Origin: JAAYZX01 sp040770645 | GTDB lineage: Bacteria; Actinomycetota; Thermoleophilia; RBG-16-64-13 | Assembly (NCBI GenBank): GCA_040770645.1 | Contig: JAXGIS010000005.1 | Location: forward strand, 1-64,000 | Length of the DNA: 64,000 bases | Reading direction: 5' to 3' | Shown: piece after piece, positions 27,949-39,086 of the stretch | Layout of the letters: every line of letters starts with the position of its first letter | Numbering within the stretch: the first letter of the stretch is position 1 | Notes under the pieces: generated by a model | Databases searched by the model: none | The model's input: the letters and a program-made list of their open reading frames with translations, nothing else | Told to the model about the DNA's origin: nothing | Position numbers and translations under genes: made by a program

Positions 27949-29072
27949 CCGCCATACCGCGTTTCCCGTTTCGCGTTACTCATACAGACGGCGCTGCGCG
28001 AGCCGGTATCCTTGAGACCCCACGCGGCACAGTCGCCACGCCGTGTTTCATGCCCGTAGGCACCAAAGGCACCGTCAAAGGGGTCGCCCCTGAGCGCCTC
28101 GCCGCAGCCGGGGCCCAGATCGTGTTGGCAAACACGTATCATCTGTCACTGCGCCCGGGGTCATCGACAGTGCGCGACCTTGGGGGGCTGCATCGTTTCA
28201 TGGGCTGGCAGGGCCCCATCCTCACCGATAGCGGGGGCTTCCAAGTCTTCAGCCTTATGGACACGGCTCGCGTGGACGACGACGGCGTCACCTTCCGTTC
28301 CGTTTACGATGGTTCGTTGCAACGTTTCAGCCCAGAACGGTCTATCGAGGAGCAGCAACGCCTGGGGGCAGACATAATCATGTGCTTCGATGAGTGCCCC
28401 CCGGCCACGGCGTCGGTGGACGCCGTGGCGGCGGCGGTGCGCCGCACCACCGCCTGGGCCGCCCGTTGCCGGAAGGCCCACGCGGAGGCCGGGGGTCTCG
28501 GTAGTGACGGACCGCAGATGCTTCTGGGGATCGTGCAGGGCGGTGTCGATGCCGCTCTTCGCCGCGAGAGCGCCCTGGCCCTTTTGGAACTGGATTTCCC
28601 CGGTTACGCCATCGGTGGTCTGTCCGTGGGCGAAGAGCGGGGGCCCATGCTGGAGACCACCGCCGCCACAGCTGCGTTGCTCCCCGAAGAGCGCGTGCGC
28701 TACTTCATGGGTATCGGCGACCCTCAGGGTGTGCTGGATGTCATTGAGCGAGGAGTTGATCTATTCGATTGCGTGCTGCCCACGCGCACCGCACGCATGG
28801 GAACCGCCTTCACTCCCCAAGGTAGGCTCAACCTACGCAACTCCCAACACACCCTCTCCGACGAGCCCTTAGACCCCGAGTGCCCGTGCACGGCGTGCCG
28901 GACCTTCTCGCGCGGGGTATTGAGGCATCTCGTCACCCAGAAGGAGATGCTGGGGCTACAGTTGTTGAGCGAACACAACCTGACTTTCTTGAGCCGGTTG
29001 GTGGCTGGGGCTCGAGGAGCTATACAGATGAATTCGTTTGCAGCTTTTAGAAAGCAGTGGATTGGAGCGTGA
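27945..29072 (+). CDS. tgt: Queuine tRNA-ribosyltransferase (TGT)
   Basis: Exchanges guanine-34 for preQ1 in GU(N) tRNAs. Catalytic Asp regions LTDSGGFQVFSL and IMCFDECPP, the recognition motif GYAIGGLSVGE, and zinc ligands in PECPCTACRTF with the later His of RHLVTQKE. 375 residues, intact. With queH and queA it gives the tRNA steps of queuosine; no preQ1 synthesis genes lie in the window. Confidence 0.96.
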   Translation: MTAIPRFPFRVTHTDGAARAGILETPRGTVATPCFMPVGTKGTVKGVAPERLAAAGAQIVLANTYHLSLRPGSSTVRDLGGLHRFMGWQGPILTDSGGFQVFSLMDTARVDDDGVTFRSVYDGSLQRFSPERSIEEQQRLGADIIMCFDECPPATASVDAVAAAVRRTTAWAARCRKAHAEAGGLGSDGPQMLLGIVQGGVDAALRRESALALLELDFPGYAIGGLSVGEERGPMLETTAATAALLPEERVRYFMGIGDPQGVLDVIERGVDLFDCVLPTRTARMGTAFTPQGRLNLRNSQHTLSDEPLDPECPCTACRTFSRGVLRHLVTQKEMLGLQLLSEHNLTFLSRLVAGARGAIQMNSFAAFRKQWIGA

Positions 29073-29167
29073 TAAGATACGCCGTATGTGGCGAATCAGT
29101 CACAGATCACGCGCACGCGTAGCGGAACCGGGTTGGTTGCGCGCAGGGCACCTATGAGGAGGCGAGA

Positions 29168-29578
29168 TTGAACAACATCGGACTGCTGGCCATATACGTG
29201 GTTGGCTTCATCGCCATTTTTTACTTCTTGGCGGTGAGGCCTCAGCAGAAACAACGGAAGGCTCACGAACAGCTGATCAACTCGGTGAAGCGTGGAGACC
29301 GGATTGTCACCATCGGAGGGGTTTTCGGCACCGTCAAACGGGTCGAAGAAGGGCTCGTAGTGGTCGAGATCGACAAAGGCGTCAACATCAAGGTTGCGCG
29401 TCGCGCGATTGCGGAGATTGCCAGCGCCGAGCAGAAGGCCACGGCCGCCAAAGTCCTGGATAAGCCGGTCAAGGACGAGGACGTCGAAGAGATAGAACCG
29501 GTGGAGGCTGAGGCAGTGGAGGAAGTCGATGCGGACGCCACCGAGCCTCCCGCCGATGTAGAGGAAGAGAAGAAATAG
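29168..29578 (+). CDS. yajC: Preprotein translocase subunit YajC
   Basis: Single-span inner-membrane partner of SecDF. One N-terminal membrane segment (GLLAIYVVGFIAIFYFLAVRPQQKQRK), then the conserved DRIVTIGGVFGTVKRV fold and a long Glu/Asp-rich tail that is longer than typical. 136 residues, intact; TTG start after GAGGAGGCG. The tgt-yajC-secD-secF order is widespread. Confidence 0.93.
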   Translation: MNNIGLLAIYVVGFIAIFYFLAVRPQQKQRKAHEQLINSVKRGDRIVTIGGVFGTVKRVEEGLVVVEIDKGVNIKVARRAIAEIASAEQKATAAKVLDKPVKDEDVEEIEPVEAEAVEEVDADATEPPADVEEEKK

Positions 29579-29635
29579 GGTCATACCACGGCGCACGACG
29601 CTGCGCTGCGCCCCCACCTGCACGCGCGCCCATCA

Positions 29636-29665
29636 TTGACAGCAGGACAGGTGGTGTCTTATGCT
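29636..29665 (+). promoter_or_regulatory. Candidate promoter ahead of secD
   Basis: TTGACA, 18 bases, TATGCT in the 157-base gap between yajC and secD. A perfect -35 and a plausible -10 suggest secDF can be transcribed separately from queA-tgt-yajC. Confidence 0.5.
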
Positions 29666-29735
29666 GCGTCGACTCTCGGGGGTGTGGCGTCCTTGTTGAT
29701 GCCTTGGCGTAATTACGGCTTTAGGGAAGGTAGCT

Positions 29736-31134
29736 GTGTCCTCAACCCAGCGTAGTATCGTGTTCTTGGTGGTCGTTGCTATTCTGCTGGCTCCGGCCTT
29801 GTACTTCATCATTCCGCCGTCTCAGAAGACGAAGTTAGGCCTGGATCTCCAGGGCGGCTTGGCCGTCATCTTGGAGGCGCAGGACAGCGTGCGGGCTCCT
29901 CGCACAGAAGAAGGCATGAACAAGGCCATCGGCATCATCGTGGAGCGCATCGACCGCCTGGGTGTGGCTGAGGCTGAGATCCAACGTCAGGGTGACTGGA
30001 AGGTTAGTGTGCAACTCCCCGGCATCAGCAACCCGGAGCAGGCACTGGCCGTAATAGGGCGCACCGCCGTCTTGGAGATGTACGACGTCACCAAGCAGTT
30101 TGACAAGTCGTTCGCCTCTGAGGCCGAGGCGCTGGCTGCCGCTGGAGTGGACAATGCCGGTCAGCTACCAACGGACAAGCGTCTTGTGTTCTGGCCGGAA
30201 TCCAAGAGCGGCCGCCCGGACGCGTGGATGTTGATCACAACTCCACCTCCCATCACGGGCTCAGACCTCAAGGAAGCCCAGGTGGGTTTCGACCGCAACA
30301 ACAGACCCAAGGTCGATTTTCAGCTCAAAAGCGAAGGCGCCACCAAATTGCCGCACTAACGGATGAGCTGTCCAAGCGCGGTCAGATCACAGGGCAGGAT
30401 CAGCTTCTCGCCATCGTTCTTGACGGGAAGGTGGAGTCCGCACCTCGGGTGCTCGAGCGCATCGATGGGGGCCGGGTGGAGATTACCGGCAACTTCACAC
30501 TGCAGGAAGCCAAAGATCTGCAGGTGGTGCTGCAAACCGGCGCTCTGCCCATCGAACTGGAAGTCGTCGGCCAGAGGTCCATCGGGGCCACGTTGGGCAA
30601 GGAATCGCTGCAGCAAGCGTTGGTGGCCGGTGGTATCGGCCTCATTTTGGTTCTCATCTTCATGGTGGCCTATTACAGGATGTTGGGCTTGGTGGCCGAT
30701 ATTGCGTTGCTGGTCTACGGAGTCCTATTCTGGGGCCTCCTCAACGTCATAGGTGTCACCCTCACGCTTCCCGGCATTGCCGGCGTCATTCTCACCCTGG
30801 GCATGGCTGTTGACGCCAACGTGATCATCTTCGCCAGGGTGAGAGAGGAAGTGGCGGCCGGCAAGACGTTGCGCACGGCCATCGAGACGGGATTCCGCAA
30901 AGCCTTCACGGCCATCGTTGACGCCAACGTCACTACGGTCATCACGGCGGTGGTGCTGTTCTTCACTGCCACCGGCGGGGTGCGCGGCTTCGCCTTCACC
31001 CTGGGCTTGACCACCCTGATCGACCTGCCATCCTCGTCACCCGGTCCTTGCTTGTGGTTCTGGGGGGACTGAGAGTATTTCGAAATCTGTCCATGCTGGG
31101 GCTCAAGGCCAAGGTCGCGGAGAAGAGCGCATGA
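29736..31134 (+). CDS. secD: Protein-export membrane protein SecD, two frameshifts
   Basis: Uses the proton gradient to pull exported proteins out of the Sec channel. N-terminal membrane segment, then LGLDLQGGLAVILEA (a family signature), the periplasmic P1 domain, and the last five spans (LVFIM-type region and GMAVDANVIIFARVREE). The frame breaks near 30345 (EGATK, rejoining IAALTDELSKRGQ) and near 31025 (TTLID, rejoining AILVTRSLLVVLGG). The corrected stop at 31134 overlaps the secF ATG by 4 nt, which supports the repair. GTG start 29736 follows GGAAGG. Confidence 0.93.
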
Positions 31135-32021
31135 AGATCTACCCTTTCATGAGATATAAGTACTGGCTCGTCGGGCTGCTCGGCGCCGTGACCGCCTTCG
31201 CACTCATAGCCATCTTTGTGGTGGGTCTTCATCTGGGGATCGAGTTCAAAGGAGGTGTGAAGGCCGAAGTCAGGCTTACGGAGGCCTCCACCTCACTCGA
31301 AGTGCGCGAAGCGTTCACCGCCGCAGGCATTCAAGAACCTATTGTCCAATCGGTGGGCAACGACACTTTCGTGATCACGGCGCCGGAGATGTCGGACGAG
31401 CAGTTCAAACAGGGTATCCAGAACCTGTCCGCCTTGGGTGCGCAGGAAGCCACCGCGGGACTGGAGCGGATAGGGCCGTCTTTCGGCAAGGAGACCGCCA
31501 ACCGCGCGATGTTGGCCGTGGGCATCTCCATCCTGTTCATGATCGGGTACATAGGATGGAGGTTCGACTTCAAGTTTGCGCTGCCGGCCATCGCGTCTCT
31601 GGTGCACGATGTCGCCCTCATGTTGGGTATCTACGCCGTAGCGGGTAGGCTTGTCACCACGGCCACGGTGGCAGCGACTCTCACCATTCTCGGCTACTCC
31701 ATCAACGATACCATCATCGTCTTCGACCGCATTCGCGAGAATCAGGGCTTCATGAAGACCGAGACGTACGGAGACATGGTGGATAAGTCCATTCGCCAGG
31801 TCATCGTCCGCTCGATCAACACATCGGTGACCACGCTGCTCCCACTGTTGGCCATCCTCCTATTCGGAGGGGAGACGCTGAAGGACTTCGCTCTCGCCCT
31901 GTTCATCGGGATCACGTCGGGAACTTACTCGTCGATCTTCGTGGCCGCGCCACTCCTCGTTTTGTGGAAAGAAAGAGAGCCGAAGTATCGCCGGCGTTTG
32001 GCCGCGGCCAAAGGAGCCTGA
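31131..32021 (+). CDS. secF: Protein-export membrane protein SecF
   Basis: Partner of SecD. 296 residues, intact: first span, GIEFKGGVKAEVRL, periplasmic domain, then five spans including FALPAIASLVHDVALMLGIY and the conserved GYSINDTIIVFDRIREN. Ends in a Lys/Arg-rich cytoplasmic tail. The 132 bases after it contain no gene or clear terminator. Confidence 0.96.
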   Translation: MKIYPFMRYKYWLVGLLGAVTAFALIAIFVVGLHLGIEFKGGVKAEVRLTEASTSLEVREAFTAAGIQEPIVQSVGNDTFVITAPEMSDEQFKQGIQNLSALGAQEATAGLERIGPSFGKETANRAMLAVGISILFMIGYIGWRFDFKFALPAIASLVHDVALMLGIYAVAGRLVTTATVAATLTILGYSINDTIIVFDRIRENQGFMKTETYGDMVDKSIRQVIVRSINTSVTTLLPLLAILLFGGETLKDFALALFIGITSGTYSSIFVAAPLLVLWKEREPKYRRRLAAAKGA

Positions 32022-32153
32022 CGCGTACTCGCCTCCGGGCGGCGTTGTTGCCGCTCTAGTTGCAAGGGCCACCGGTTAGGCCGGCCGTCTTGTTTGTGCG
32101 CCTTCCGCGGCGGGAAACACACACTACAGGCCACCCTCACAAGCGGGGAGCGC

Positions 32154-32492
32154 ATGAGTGAGTTCAAACCCTGGGAGGAGAGAGAAGGCGAGCCTAGCCT
32201 CAGCGCTCGGGATCTGATCGAGACGATCTTCCTGGTCGGCGTGGGCGCCGCGGCCCTTGCGCGGGAACGGCTTGGCGCCGTAATGGATGACTTGGCAACG
32301 CGTGGGCGGCTGAACGGAGAAGCCGCACAGGCCGTGTGGGAACGTGTCGCCGGGGGCGGCCGCCATAAGGCCGCAACCGGAACGGACCAGATCGATGTAC
32401 GCGACATCGATTTCCGCCTGCGACAGATCGAGCATCGGCTACGGTTGCTCGAATCCCGTGTAGACCGGTGTACAGAAGACAAGGATTCCTGA
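32154..32492 (+). CDS. Phasin-like small protein ahead of a UbiB-family kinase
   Basis: 112 residues: a hydrophobic helix (LIETIFLVGVGAAALARERLG) followed by a region that reads like a small helical hairpin and a C-terminal coiled coil (IDFRLRQIEHRLRLLESRVDR). This resembles the phasin-type proteins often found beside ABC1/UbiB kinases. The assignment is by overall shape only. ATG 32154 follows GGGGAG. It overlaps the next gene by about 25 bases if that gene begins at GTG 32468. Confidence 0.55.
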   Translation: MSEFKPWEEREGEPSLSARDLIETIFLVGVGAAALARERLGAVMDDLATRGRLNGEAAQAVWERVAGGGRHKAATGTDQIDVRDIDFRLRQIEHRLRLLESRVDRCTEDKDS

Positions 32493-34139
32493 CCCGCGTC
32501 CGCAACTTGGAGACGGTACGTCACGTCTCCGAGGTTGCCATTCGCCACGGGTTCGGCTACTTCTTCGAACGCCACAATCTATGGGATCTAGTGCCGGGAC
32601 GAAAGCGTTCCACCACGCCCGTGCCCTCCCAGTTGGGGCGACATCTGCGGGAGATGCTCGAAGAACTTGGGCCCACCTATGTCAAATCGGCCAGGTCCTG
32701 AGCACGCGGCCGGATGTTGTGCCGCCGGAGATGATCCAAGAACTAGCTCGGCTTCAGGACCAGGTGACGCCTATACCCTTTTCCACGGTGCGGACCGTGA
32801 TCGAAGAGGACTTGGGACTGACGGTGGAGCGGCTCTTCGAGTGGATCGAGGAGGCGCCTCTGGCCTCGGCCTCGATCGGTCAAGTTCACAGAGCGGGGCT
32901 GCCGGGGGAGATGTCGTTGCCGTGAAGGTGCAACGCCCCGGAGTACGAGAGCAAATCAAGCGCGATATCGATCTCTTTTACCAACTGGCCGGCATGTTGG
33001 CCAAGCGGACGGGACGCAGCCTTCTGGTGGACCCCATTCAACTGGTCGATGAGTTCGCTGCCGCCATTACTCGCGAGACCGACTATCTGCTGGAGGCACG
33101 CAACGCTGAGAGGTTCGCCCGCAATCTGGCAGGGGACGCGGATTTCTTCATTCCAGCGGTTCACAGGCGCCTGTGCAGCCGTCGGGTGATAACGCTGGAG
33201 TTCGTATCGGGAGTCACGTTGAACGCGCTGGATCTGGAGGGCATGGACTTCGGGGAGCGGATGCGCCTCGCCAATCTGCTGGCGGATCTCTGGTTCAAGA
33301 TGGTGCTGCGCGACGGCTTCTTCCACGGTGATCCGCATCCGGCAAATGTGGTGTTGGTCCCTGATGGACGTGTGGGGTTGCTTGATTTCGGGAGCGCGGG
33401 GGCACTGGCTCCAGACGACTTGATGAACGGCGCCCGGCTCTTCCGTCACGTGGTCAGCCAAGATCTGCGTGGCGTCAAGCGTGCGCTCAGGAGATTGGGA
33501 TTGCGCTGGAGCAACCAAGATGAAGGGCAGGTGGATGAGGCACTTGAGGGCCTTTTCAATCGCTACTACGGTCTCGGGCTGGCTGAGATCGAATCCGGAG
33601 CATTGGTGAAGGACGTGTTTGAGGTGGCCTACGCGCTTCGTCTGCGGTTGCCGGCCCGCTTCGTTCTGCTCGAGAGGGCCATTGTCGTTCTGGAGGGTGT
33701 GGTCGGCCGGGTGTACCCTGAGTTCAATGTGTTCGACCTGGCTCGAACTTACGTGCAGCAGTCGGCGGTGGAGAGAGGCCTGCCGGCTGCACTGGCGGCC
33801 AGGTTGGGTAGATCCGCGCGCGATTATGCCGAAGCATTGGAGAACTACCCTCTGCAATTGCGTGACATCTTCGAACTCATCACGCGGGGGGAACTGAGAA
33901 TCAACTTCGTCCATTCGGGGCTCGAAGACCTTATTCACCGGCTTGATGTCATCACCAACCGCTTGGTCGTGGCGCTGGTTGCCGCCTCTTTGGCGTTGGC
34001 CAGTTCAATCATCACCACCTTCGTCGAACGCGGCCCGCACGTGTTGGGAGTATCTTTGTGGGGCATCCCCGGCTTCCTCGTGGCGCTGTTCTTCGGGGTC
34101 TGGTTGCTCTGGGCTATTTTCCGCTCGGGGCGCCTATAG
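32468..34139 (+). CDS. ABC1/UbiB family atypical kinase, two frameshifts
   Basis: Membrane-associated kinase-like ATPase; relatives support isoprenoid-quinone or lipid pathways. The family-specific KxGQ region (GPTYVK joined to IGQVLSTRPDVVPPE), the Ala-rich loop APLASASIGQVH, AVKVQRPGV (nucleotide Lys), HGDPHPANVVL and LLDFGSAG (metal Asp) are present. Two C-terminal membrane segments follow residue about 490. Frame breaks near 32690 and 32905. The start is uncertain between GTG 32468 and TTG 32507. Confidence 0.88.
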
Positions 34140-34220
34140 GCGAGACGTCCAGATACGAGCGTATACTTTCAGTGAGAATGCGATGATGTGCCGGCCCGGC
34201 GGCCGGCAGGTGGAGAGGCT

Positions 34221-36746
34221 GTGCAAATATCAACGGCGTGGGACATACGGCCGTTTCGCTGGGACGTGGCCGAGGGCATTTCGCGGGAGCTGAATCTGCC
34301 CCTGCTTGTGGGAGTGGTCATGGCCCGCCGGGGATTCAGCGGGCCTGAGGAAGCGCACAACTTTCTCTATCCGGACGGGATCGTACCCAGCCCCTTCCTG
34401 CTTGGTGGCGTGACTGAAGCCGTGGACCGTATTGCCGCGCATATGGATGCAGGTTCGCGGGTGGTTGTCTACGGCGACTATGATGTAGATGGCATTTCCG
34501 CCGGTGCCCTGATGGTTCTGGGCTTGAGAGAGCTGGGCATGAAACCGGAATGCATCCTTCCCAATCGGTTTGAGCACGGCTACGGATTGTCGGCGGGAGC
34601 CGTTCATCAGTTGGCCGCCGGGGGTCCTGGTTTGCTGATCACGGTGGACTGCGGGGTGAACTACCCGGAAGAAGTGGCGTTGGCCCAAAGCCTGGGCATG
34701 GAGGTGGTGGTGACGGACCACCACACCCTGGGGGAAACGATGCCTCGGGCCGTAGTGGTACATCCTCGCATCCGTGAGTATCCGGGGTCTGATCTGTGCG
34801 GCGTGGGGGTGGCGTTCAAGCTGCTGCATGGGCTGCACGTGCGATTGCGGAGGGAGCTCGAGGATCGAGTACCTCCCTCACTGCAGTCTTTGCTGGATCT
34901 GGTCGCTCTCGGCACCATCGCGGATATCGTGCCCCTTATAGGAGAAAACCGCTATTACGTGAAAGAAGGATTGCGGCGCATGGCTTGGGGCGCGCGGCCG
35001 GGGTTGCGCGCGCTCATGGATGTCTCCAACTGTGTTCCGGAATCGATCGATACGGCGGCTGTCGCCTACAGGATAGCGCCGCGGCTCAACGCTCCCGGAC
35101 GGTTGGACAGCCCCGACCTTCCGCTGAAACTGCTTCTCACTCAGGATATAGAAGAGGCTCGCGTCATAGCGGCGCGCCTCAACGACATGAATCGTGAGCG
35201 TCAAGAGGTGGAAGCCGCGATTCTCAAAGAGGCGCTTGCGCTTGCGGAGAAAGAGGATCCGGCGTCGCCCGCCCTCGTGCTGGCGGGGGAGGGCTGGCAT
35301 GAAGGAGTCGTTGGTATCGTGGCGTCGCGCCTGGTGGAGAAGTTCTACCGGCCTGTTGTCCTCTTGGCCCTTGCCGGAGACAGGGCGAAGGGGTCGGGAA
35401 GGAGCATACCGGCTTACGACCTGATTTCCGGCCTTACCGAGGCGTCACATCTCCTCGACGTATATGGGGGCCACAAACAGGCCGCGGGTCTCACACTACA
35501 TCGCGCGCGGGTGGATGAGTTGCGTACCGCGCTGGTGGCGGATGCGGCGGCTTCGCTGACTCAGGCCGATCTCACCCCGGTCTATACACCGGACGCCATC
35601 GTCTCCGGCACGGAGTTGACCCTCGATACCGCTGAAGCGCTCGGGCTTCTGGGGCCGTTCGGTGCTGGAAACCCCCAGGTTCGGCTTCTGGCCTTGGGGG
35701 CGGAGTTCGACAACGTGGCGTGTACCAGGAACGGTGATCATCTACTCTGCGCTCTGGCCTTGGACGGCCTGCGTATCCGAGGCATCGGCTTTGGCCTGGC
35801 GAAGACCCTCTCCGCAGCCGGGCTGCAGGACTCGAGAAGGCATGCGGCGCTTCGGCTGGAGGCCAATCGGTGGAACGACATCGTTCGGCCCGAGGTGGTC
35901 ATCCACTCCCTGTTTGACGTGAACGAATTTGGTGAGGATGCGCTTGGCTGCGCTCCCGACTGTCCCTACCTCGATGATCTTCTCGCGCCGCCGGCTTGCG
36001 CTCACTGCTCAGAGCCGCTCGCCGGACTCGACACTGTCCACGACGTCACAGAGGTGCCGGGTAGGGACCTGCGCGGCGCGGGCATGCAGCTCTCCACTAT
36101 TGCACAGGTGGTGTCGGCGGGAGAGCCCACCGCCATCGTGGCCTGTTCAGTAGCGCCGCGTCTGGGGCAGGTGGCCGGTCGAATCCCCTTTGATCGTTTG
36201 GGAGTACCGGGCGTCGACTGTGTGGGTCGGCTGTGTTGGCGCACACGCCTCGCCGGGTTGCGGTCGAACTCTCTGTTGTTCGTCGATTGGACGGCCGCCG
36301 GGCGGCGGGCTGATCTGCTGAAGGGACGCCGCCACATCATCGTGCTCGATCCCCCGTACCACGCGAGCCACACGGCGCTGCTGCACCTGTGCTCTGATGC
36401 GGGTGCAACGATCCATCTCTGCTACGGCCCGGAAGAACGTGAGTTCACAGAGCGTTTCTTGCGGGCATCTACGCACCCTCGCACGTGGATGGTGCCCCTG
36501 TACAGGGCGCTTCGTGGAGGCGCAGGCCGTGACGAAGCTCTGCGTATCGTCGCTCGAGAGGCGTGGGACTCCGGATCCATCCCGCCGTCGGGGTATGAAC
36601 TTCAGCGGGCGTGGAGAATACTGGCGGCGCTGGGGCTGACCGAATCCAGCCAGGCATCCCTCCCTCTGGATCCCTCAGCTATTCCTGAGTACGCAGAGGG
36701 CGAGGCCGAGTATGAGGAAGCGGTGAGGCTATGCCGGACGCTGTGA
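34221..36746 (+). CDS. recJ: Single-stranded-DNA-specific exonuclease RecJ
   Basis: 5'-3' ssDNA exonuclease of repair and recombination. DHH domain: VVYGDYDVDGISAGAL, ITVDCGVNYPEEV, VTDHHTLGETMP; DHHA1: AGEGWHEGVVGIVASRL and VYGGHKQAAGLTLHR; OB-type part near GLLGPFGAGNPQ. The last 280 residues form the extra C-terminal domain seen in Gram-positive RecJ. About 841 residues, intact. GTG 34221 is preferred because AGGTGGAGAGG lies just ahead; the in-frame GTG 34188 has no such site. Confidence 0.94.
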   Translation: MQISTAWDIRPFRWDVAEGISRELNLPLLVGVVMARRGFSGPEEAHNFLYPDGIVPSPFLLGGVTEAVDRIAAHMDAGSRVVVYGDYDVDGISAGALMVLGLRELGMKPECILPNRFEHGYGLSAGAVHQLAAGGPGLLITVDCGVNYPEEVALAQSLGMEVVVTDHHTLGETMPRAVVVHPRIREYPGSDLCGVGVAFKLLHGLHVRLRRELEDRVPPSLQSLLDLVALGTIADIVPLIGENRYYVKEGLRRMAWGARPGLRALMDVSNCVPESIDTAAVAYRIAPRLNAPGRLDSPDLPLKLLLTQDIEEARVIAARLNDMNRERQEVEAAILKEALALAEKEDPASPALVLAGEGWHEGVVGIVASRLVEKFYRPVVLLALAGDRAKGSGRSIPAYDLISGLTEASHLLDVYGGHKQAAGLTLHRARVDELRTALVADAAASLTQADLTPVYTPDAIVSGTELTLDTAEALGLLGPFGAGNPQVRLLALGAEFDNVACTRNGDHLLCALALDGLRIRGIGFGLAKTLSAAGLQDSRRHAALRLEANRWNDIVRPEVVIHSLFDVNEFGEDALGCAPDCPYLDDLLAPPACAHCSEPLAGLDTVHDVTEVPGRDLRGAGMQLSTIAQVVSAGEPTAIVACSVAPRLGQVAGRIPFDRLGVPGVDCVGRLCWRTRLAGLRSNSLLFVDWTAAGRRADLLKGRRHIIVLDPPYHASHTALLHLCSDAGATIHLCYGPEEREFTERFLRASTHPRTWMVPLYRALRGGAGRDEALRIVAREAWDSGSIPPSGYELQRAWRILAALGLTESSQASLPLDPSAIPEYAEGEAEYEEAVRLCRTL

Positions 36747-38984
36747 AGAAGGCACCCGCCGTGGGGAATCCGGCCATTGCCACCAAGATCACCCAAGAGG
36801 ATCGGTTGTTATTGGACGAGCTGTTTCGGCAGATCGTCCGCTACAACCCCAATTTCGACCGCGACCTGGTGACACGGGCCTTCGGGGTGGCCGTCTCACA
36901 GCATCGGCATCAGCTGAGGGCCAGCGGAGAGGATTACATACACCATCCGCTCGGAGTGGCCATCATCTGTGCCCAACTGCGGCTGGACTCGGCCACCATC
37001 GCTGCGGCGCTTCTCCACGACGTGGTTGAAGACACCGACGTAGGCCTCGACCGCATCAAAGAGGAATTCGGCGACGAAACGGCATTGCTGGTTGACGGTG
37101 TCACCAAACTGAGTCAGATGTCCTTCCGGAGCGTGGAAGAGGAACAGGCCGAGAATTTCCGGAAGATGATCGTGGCCATGGCCAAAGACATCCGCGTGAT
37201 TCTGATCAAACTCGCGGACCGTCTTCACAACATGCGCACTTTGAGCTATCTGGGCAGAGAGAAGCAGATCCAGAAGGCCAAAGAGACGCTGGGCATCTAT
37301 GCACCACTTGCGCACCGGCTCGGTATTGAGTCGATCAGATGGGAACTGGAGGACCTTGCCTTCCAGACGTTGCATCCGCGCAAGTACGCGGAAATCGAGC
37401 AAATGGTGAATCAACGCCGGACCGATCGCCAGGCATACATCGAAGAGGCGCGCAGCATACTCAAGAGCGAGTTGGATCGAGCCAGGATCGATGCCGACAT
37501 CGTTGGACGAGCCAAGCACTTCTACTCCATATACGACAAGATGACCCGCAGGGGCAAGGAGTTCAACGAGATCTACGATCTGGTGGCTATGCGCGCCGTA
37601 GTGGCCTCCGTGCGTGACTGTTACGCCACGCTGGGGATCATCCACTCGCTGTGGAAACCCCTACCCGGCCGTTTCAAAGACTACATCGCCATGCCCAAGT
37701 TCAACATGTACCAGTCCTTGCACACCACGGTCATCGGGCCGCAGGGCAAACCGCTCGAGATTCAGGTGCGAACGCGCGAGATGCATGAGACATCGGAATA
37801 CGGCATTGCCGCGCACTGGATATACAAGGAGAAGGGCAAGGACACCGCTCGGGCGCAGGAGCCACTCAACAAATTCACGTGGCTGCGTCAGGTCATGGAG
37901 TGGCAGTCGGAGACCCTCGATGCGGGCGAGTTCATGGAGTCGCTGCGCGTGGACCTTTTCCAAGATGAGGTCTACGTCTTCACGCCCAAAGGCGAGGTGA
38001 AGGCGCTGCCGCTTGGGTCTACGCCGGTTGACTTCGCCTACGCCATTCACACAGATGTGGGCCACCATTGCGTCGGAGCCAAGGCCAATGGGCGGATTGT
38101 GCCCCTGACCCATCGATTGCAGTCGGGCGACATCGTGGAGATCCTGACCTCCAAGACCTCGGCCGGACCTTCACGGGACTGGCTGAGCTTCGTCAAGAGT
38201 TCATTCGGCCCGCAACAAGATCCGTCAGTGGTTCCGGCGCGAGCGCCGCGACGACACTGAGCACCAGGGCAAAGAGCTTCTGCTGGAGTCCTTCCGCAAA
38301 CAGGGCCTTCCCGCACAGAAACTGCTCCGCTCGGAAGCGGTGGGGGAGATCATCAAGGAGCTGGGTTTCCAGAAGCGGGAAGACTTCTTCGTGGCGGTCG
38401 CCGGCGGCAAGGTCCCTTTGGGTCAGGTTCTCAGCCGGGTGATGCAGCGGATGGACAAGAGCTCCGTGGCGGAGAAAGCGGGGTTGCCTGCTGCCCCCAT
38501 TGCCAAGCGGACTCAGCGGCGTGCCTCCTCCGAAGCTGCGGGGCTGCGTGTGGAGGGCGTGGAGGATGTGGCCATTCGCATCCCGGAGTGCTGCCGTCCG
38601 GTTCCGGGGGACGACGTGGTGGGCTACATCTCGTTGGGCCGGGGGATCACCGTACACAGGCGGGACTGCCCCAACCTCAAAGCCTTGGAACGCAATGCGG
38701 AGCGGCTGGTCCCCGTTGCCTGGGACACACGCACGGCGGGGCCGTATCGCGTCGAGATTCAGATTGAGGCGTACGACCGCAGCCGTCTCCTGGAGGACAT
38801 CTCGCGGACTCTGAGCGAGAGCGGAGTGAACATCGTAGCGGCGCATATTCAGACCACCGACGACCGACGTGTCAAGGACAGATTCGTGTTCGAGGTGGCG
38901 GACGTGGAGTTCCTCGATGGCATCCTGGAGCGCATCAGGCGCATAGACACCGTCTACGATGCCTACCGGGTCACGCCACAGTAA
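36731..38984 (+). CDS. relA: Bifunctional (p)ppGpp synthetase/hydrolase (RelA/SpoT, Rsh), one frameshift
   Basis: Makes and degrades the stringent-response alarmone. HD hydrolase domain with HHPLGVA and LLHDVVEDTDVG and KLADRLHNMRT, which implies active hydrolysis; synthetase domain with GRAKHFYSIYDKMTRRG, YDLVAMRAVV, and KDYIAMPKFNMYQSLHT; TGS domain (VYVFTPKGEVKALP). The frame breaks near 38205 and resumes in the linker (KELLLESFRKQGL), followed by the ECCRPVPGDDVVGYIS zinc-finger-type region and a C-terminal ACT domain ending YRVTPQ. Overlaps recJ by 16 bases. Confidence 0.95.
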
Positions 38985-39086
38985 GCGTCTTGGTAGAATG
39001 TGCGGCGGCATAGCCTTTTTCTGAAGCCGCCGGCGCCTGTGCCGGCCGGCTTCATGGCGACTACGAGAATCCACCCCGGAGGTTCC

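Noticed and set aside
4983..31134. Programmed ribosomal frameshifting in rpe, secD and others
   Set aside because: The break sites share no slippery heptamer followed by a stem, differ from gene to gene, and are too many; random indels explain them better.
32022..32153. Terminator after secF
   Set aside because: Short GGCC repeats near 32070 are followed by a T-rich stretch, but I could pair only four bases.
38985..39086. Hairpin with AAGCCGCCGGC and GCCGGCCGGCTT after relA as a terminator
   Set aside because: The stem has a bulge and no T-run follows; too weak to list as a feature.
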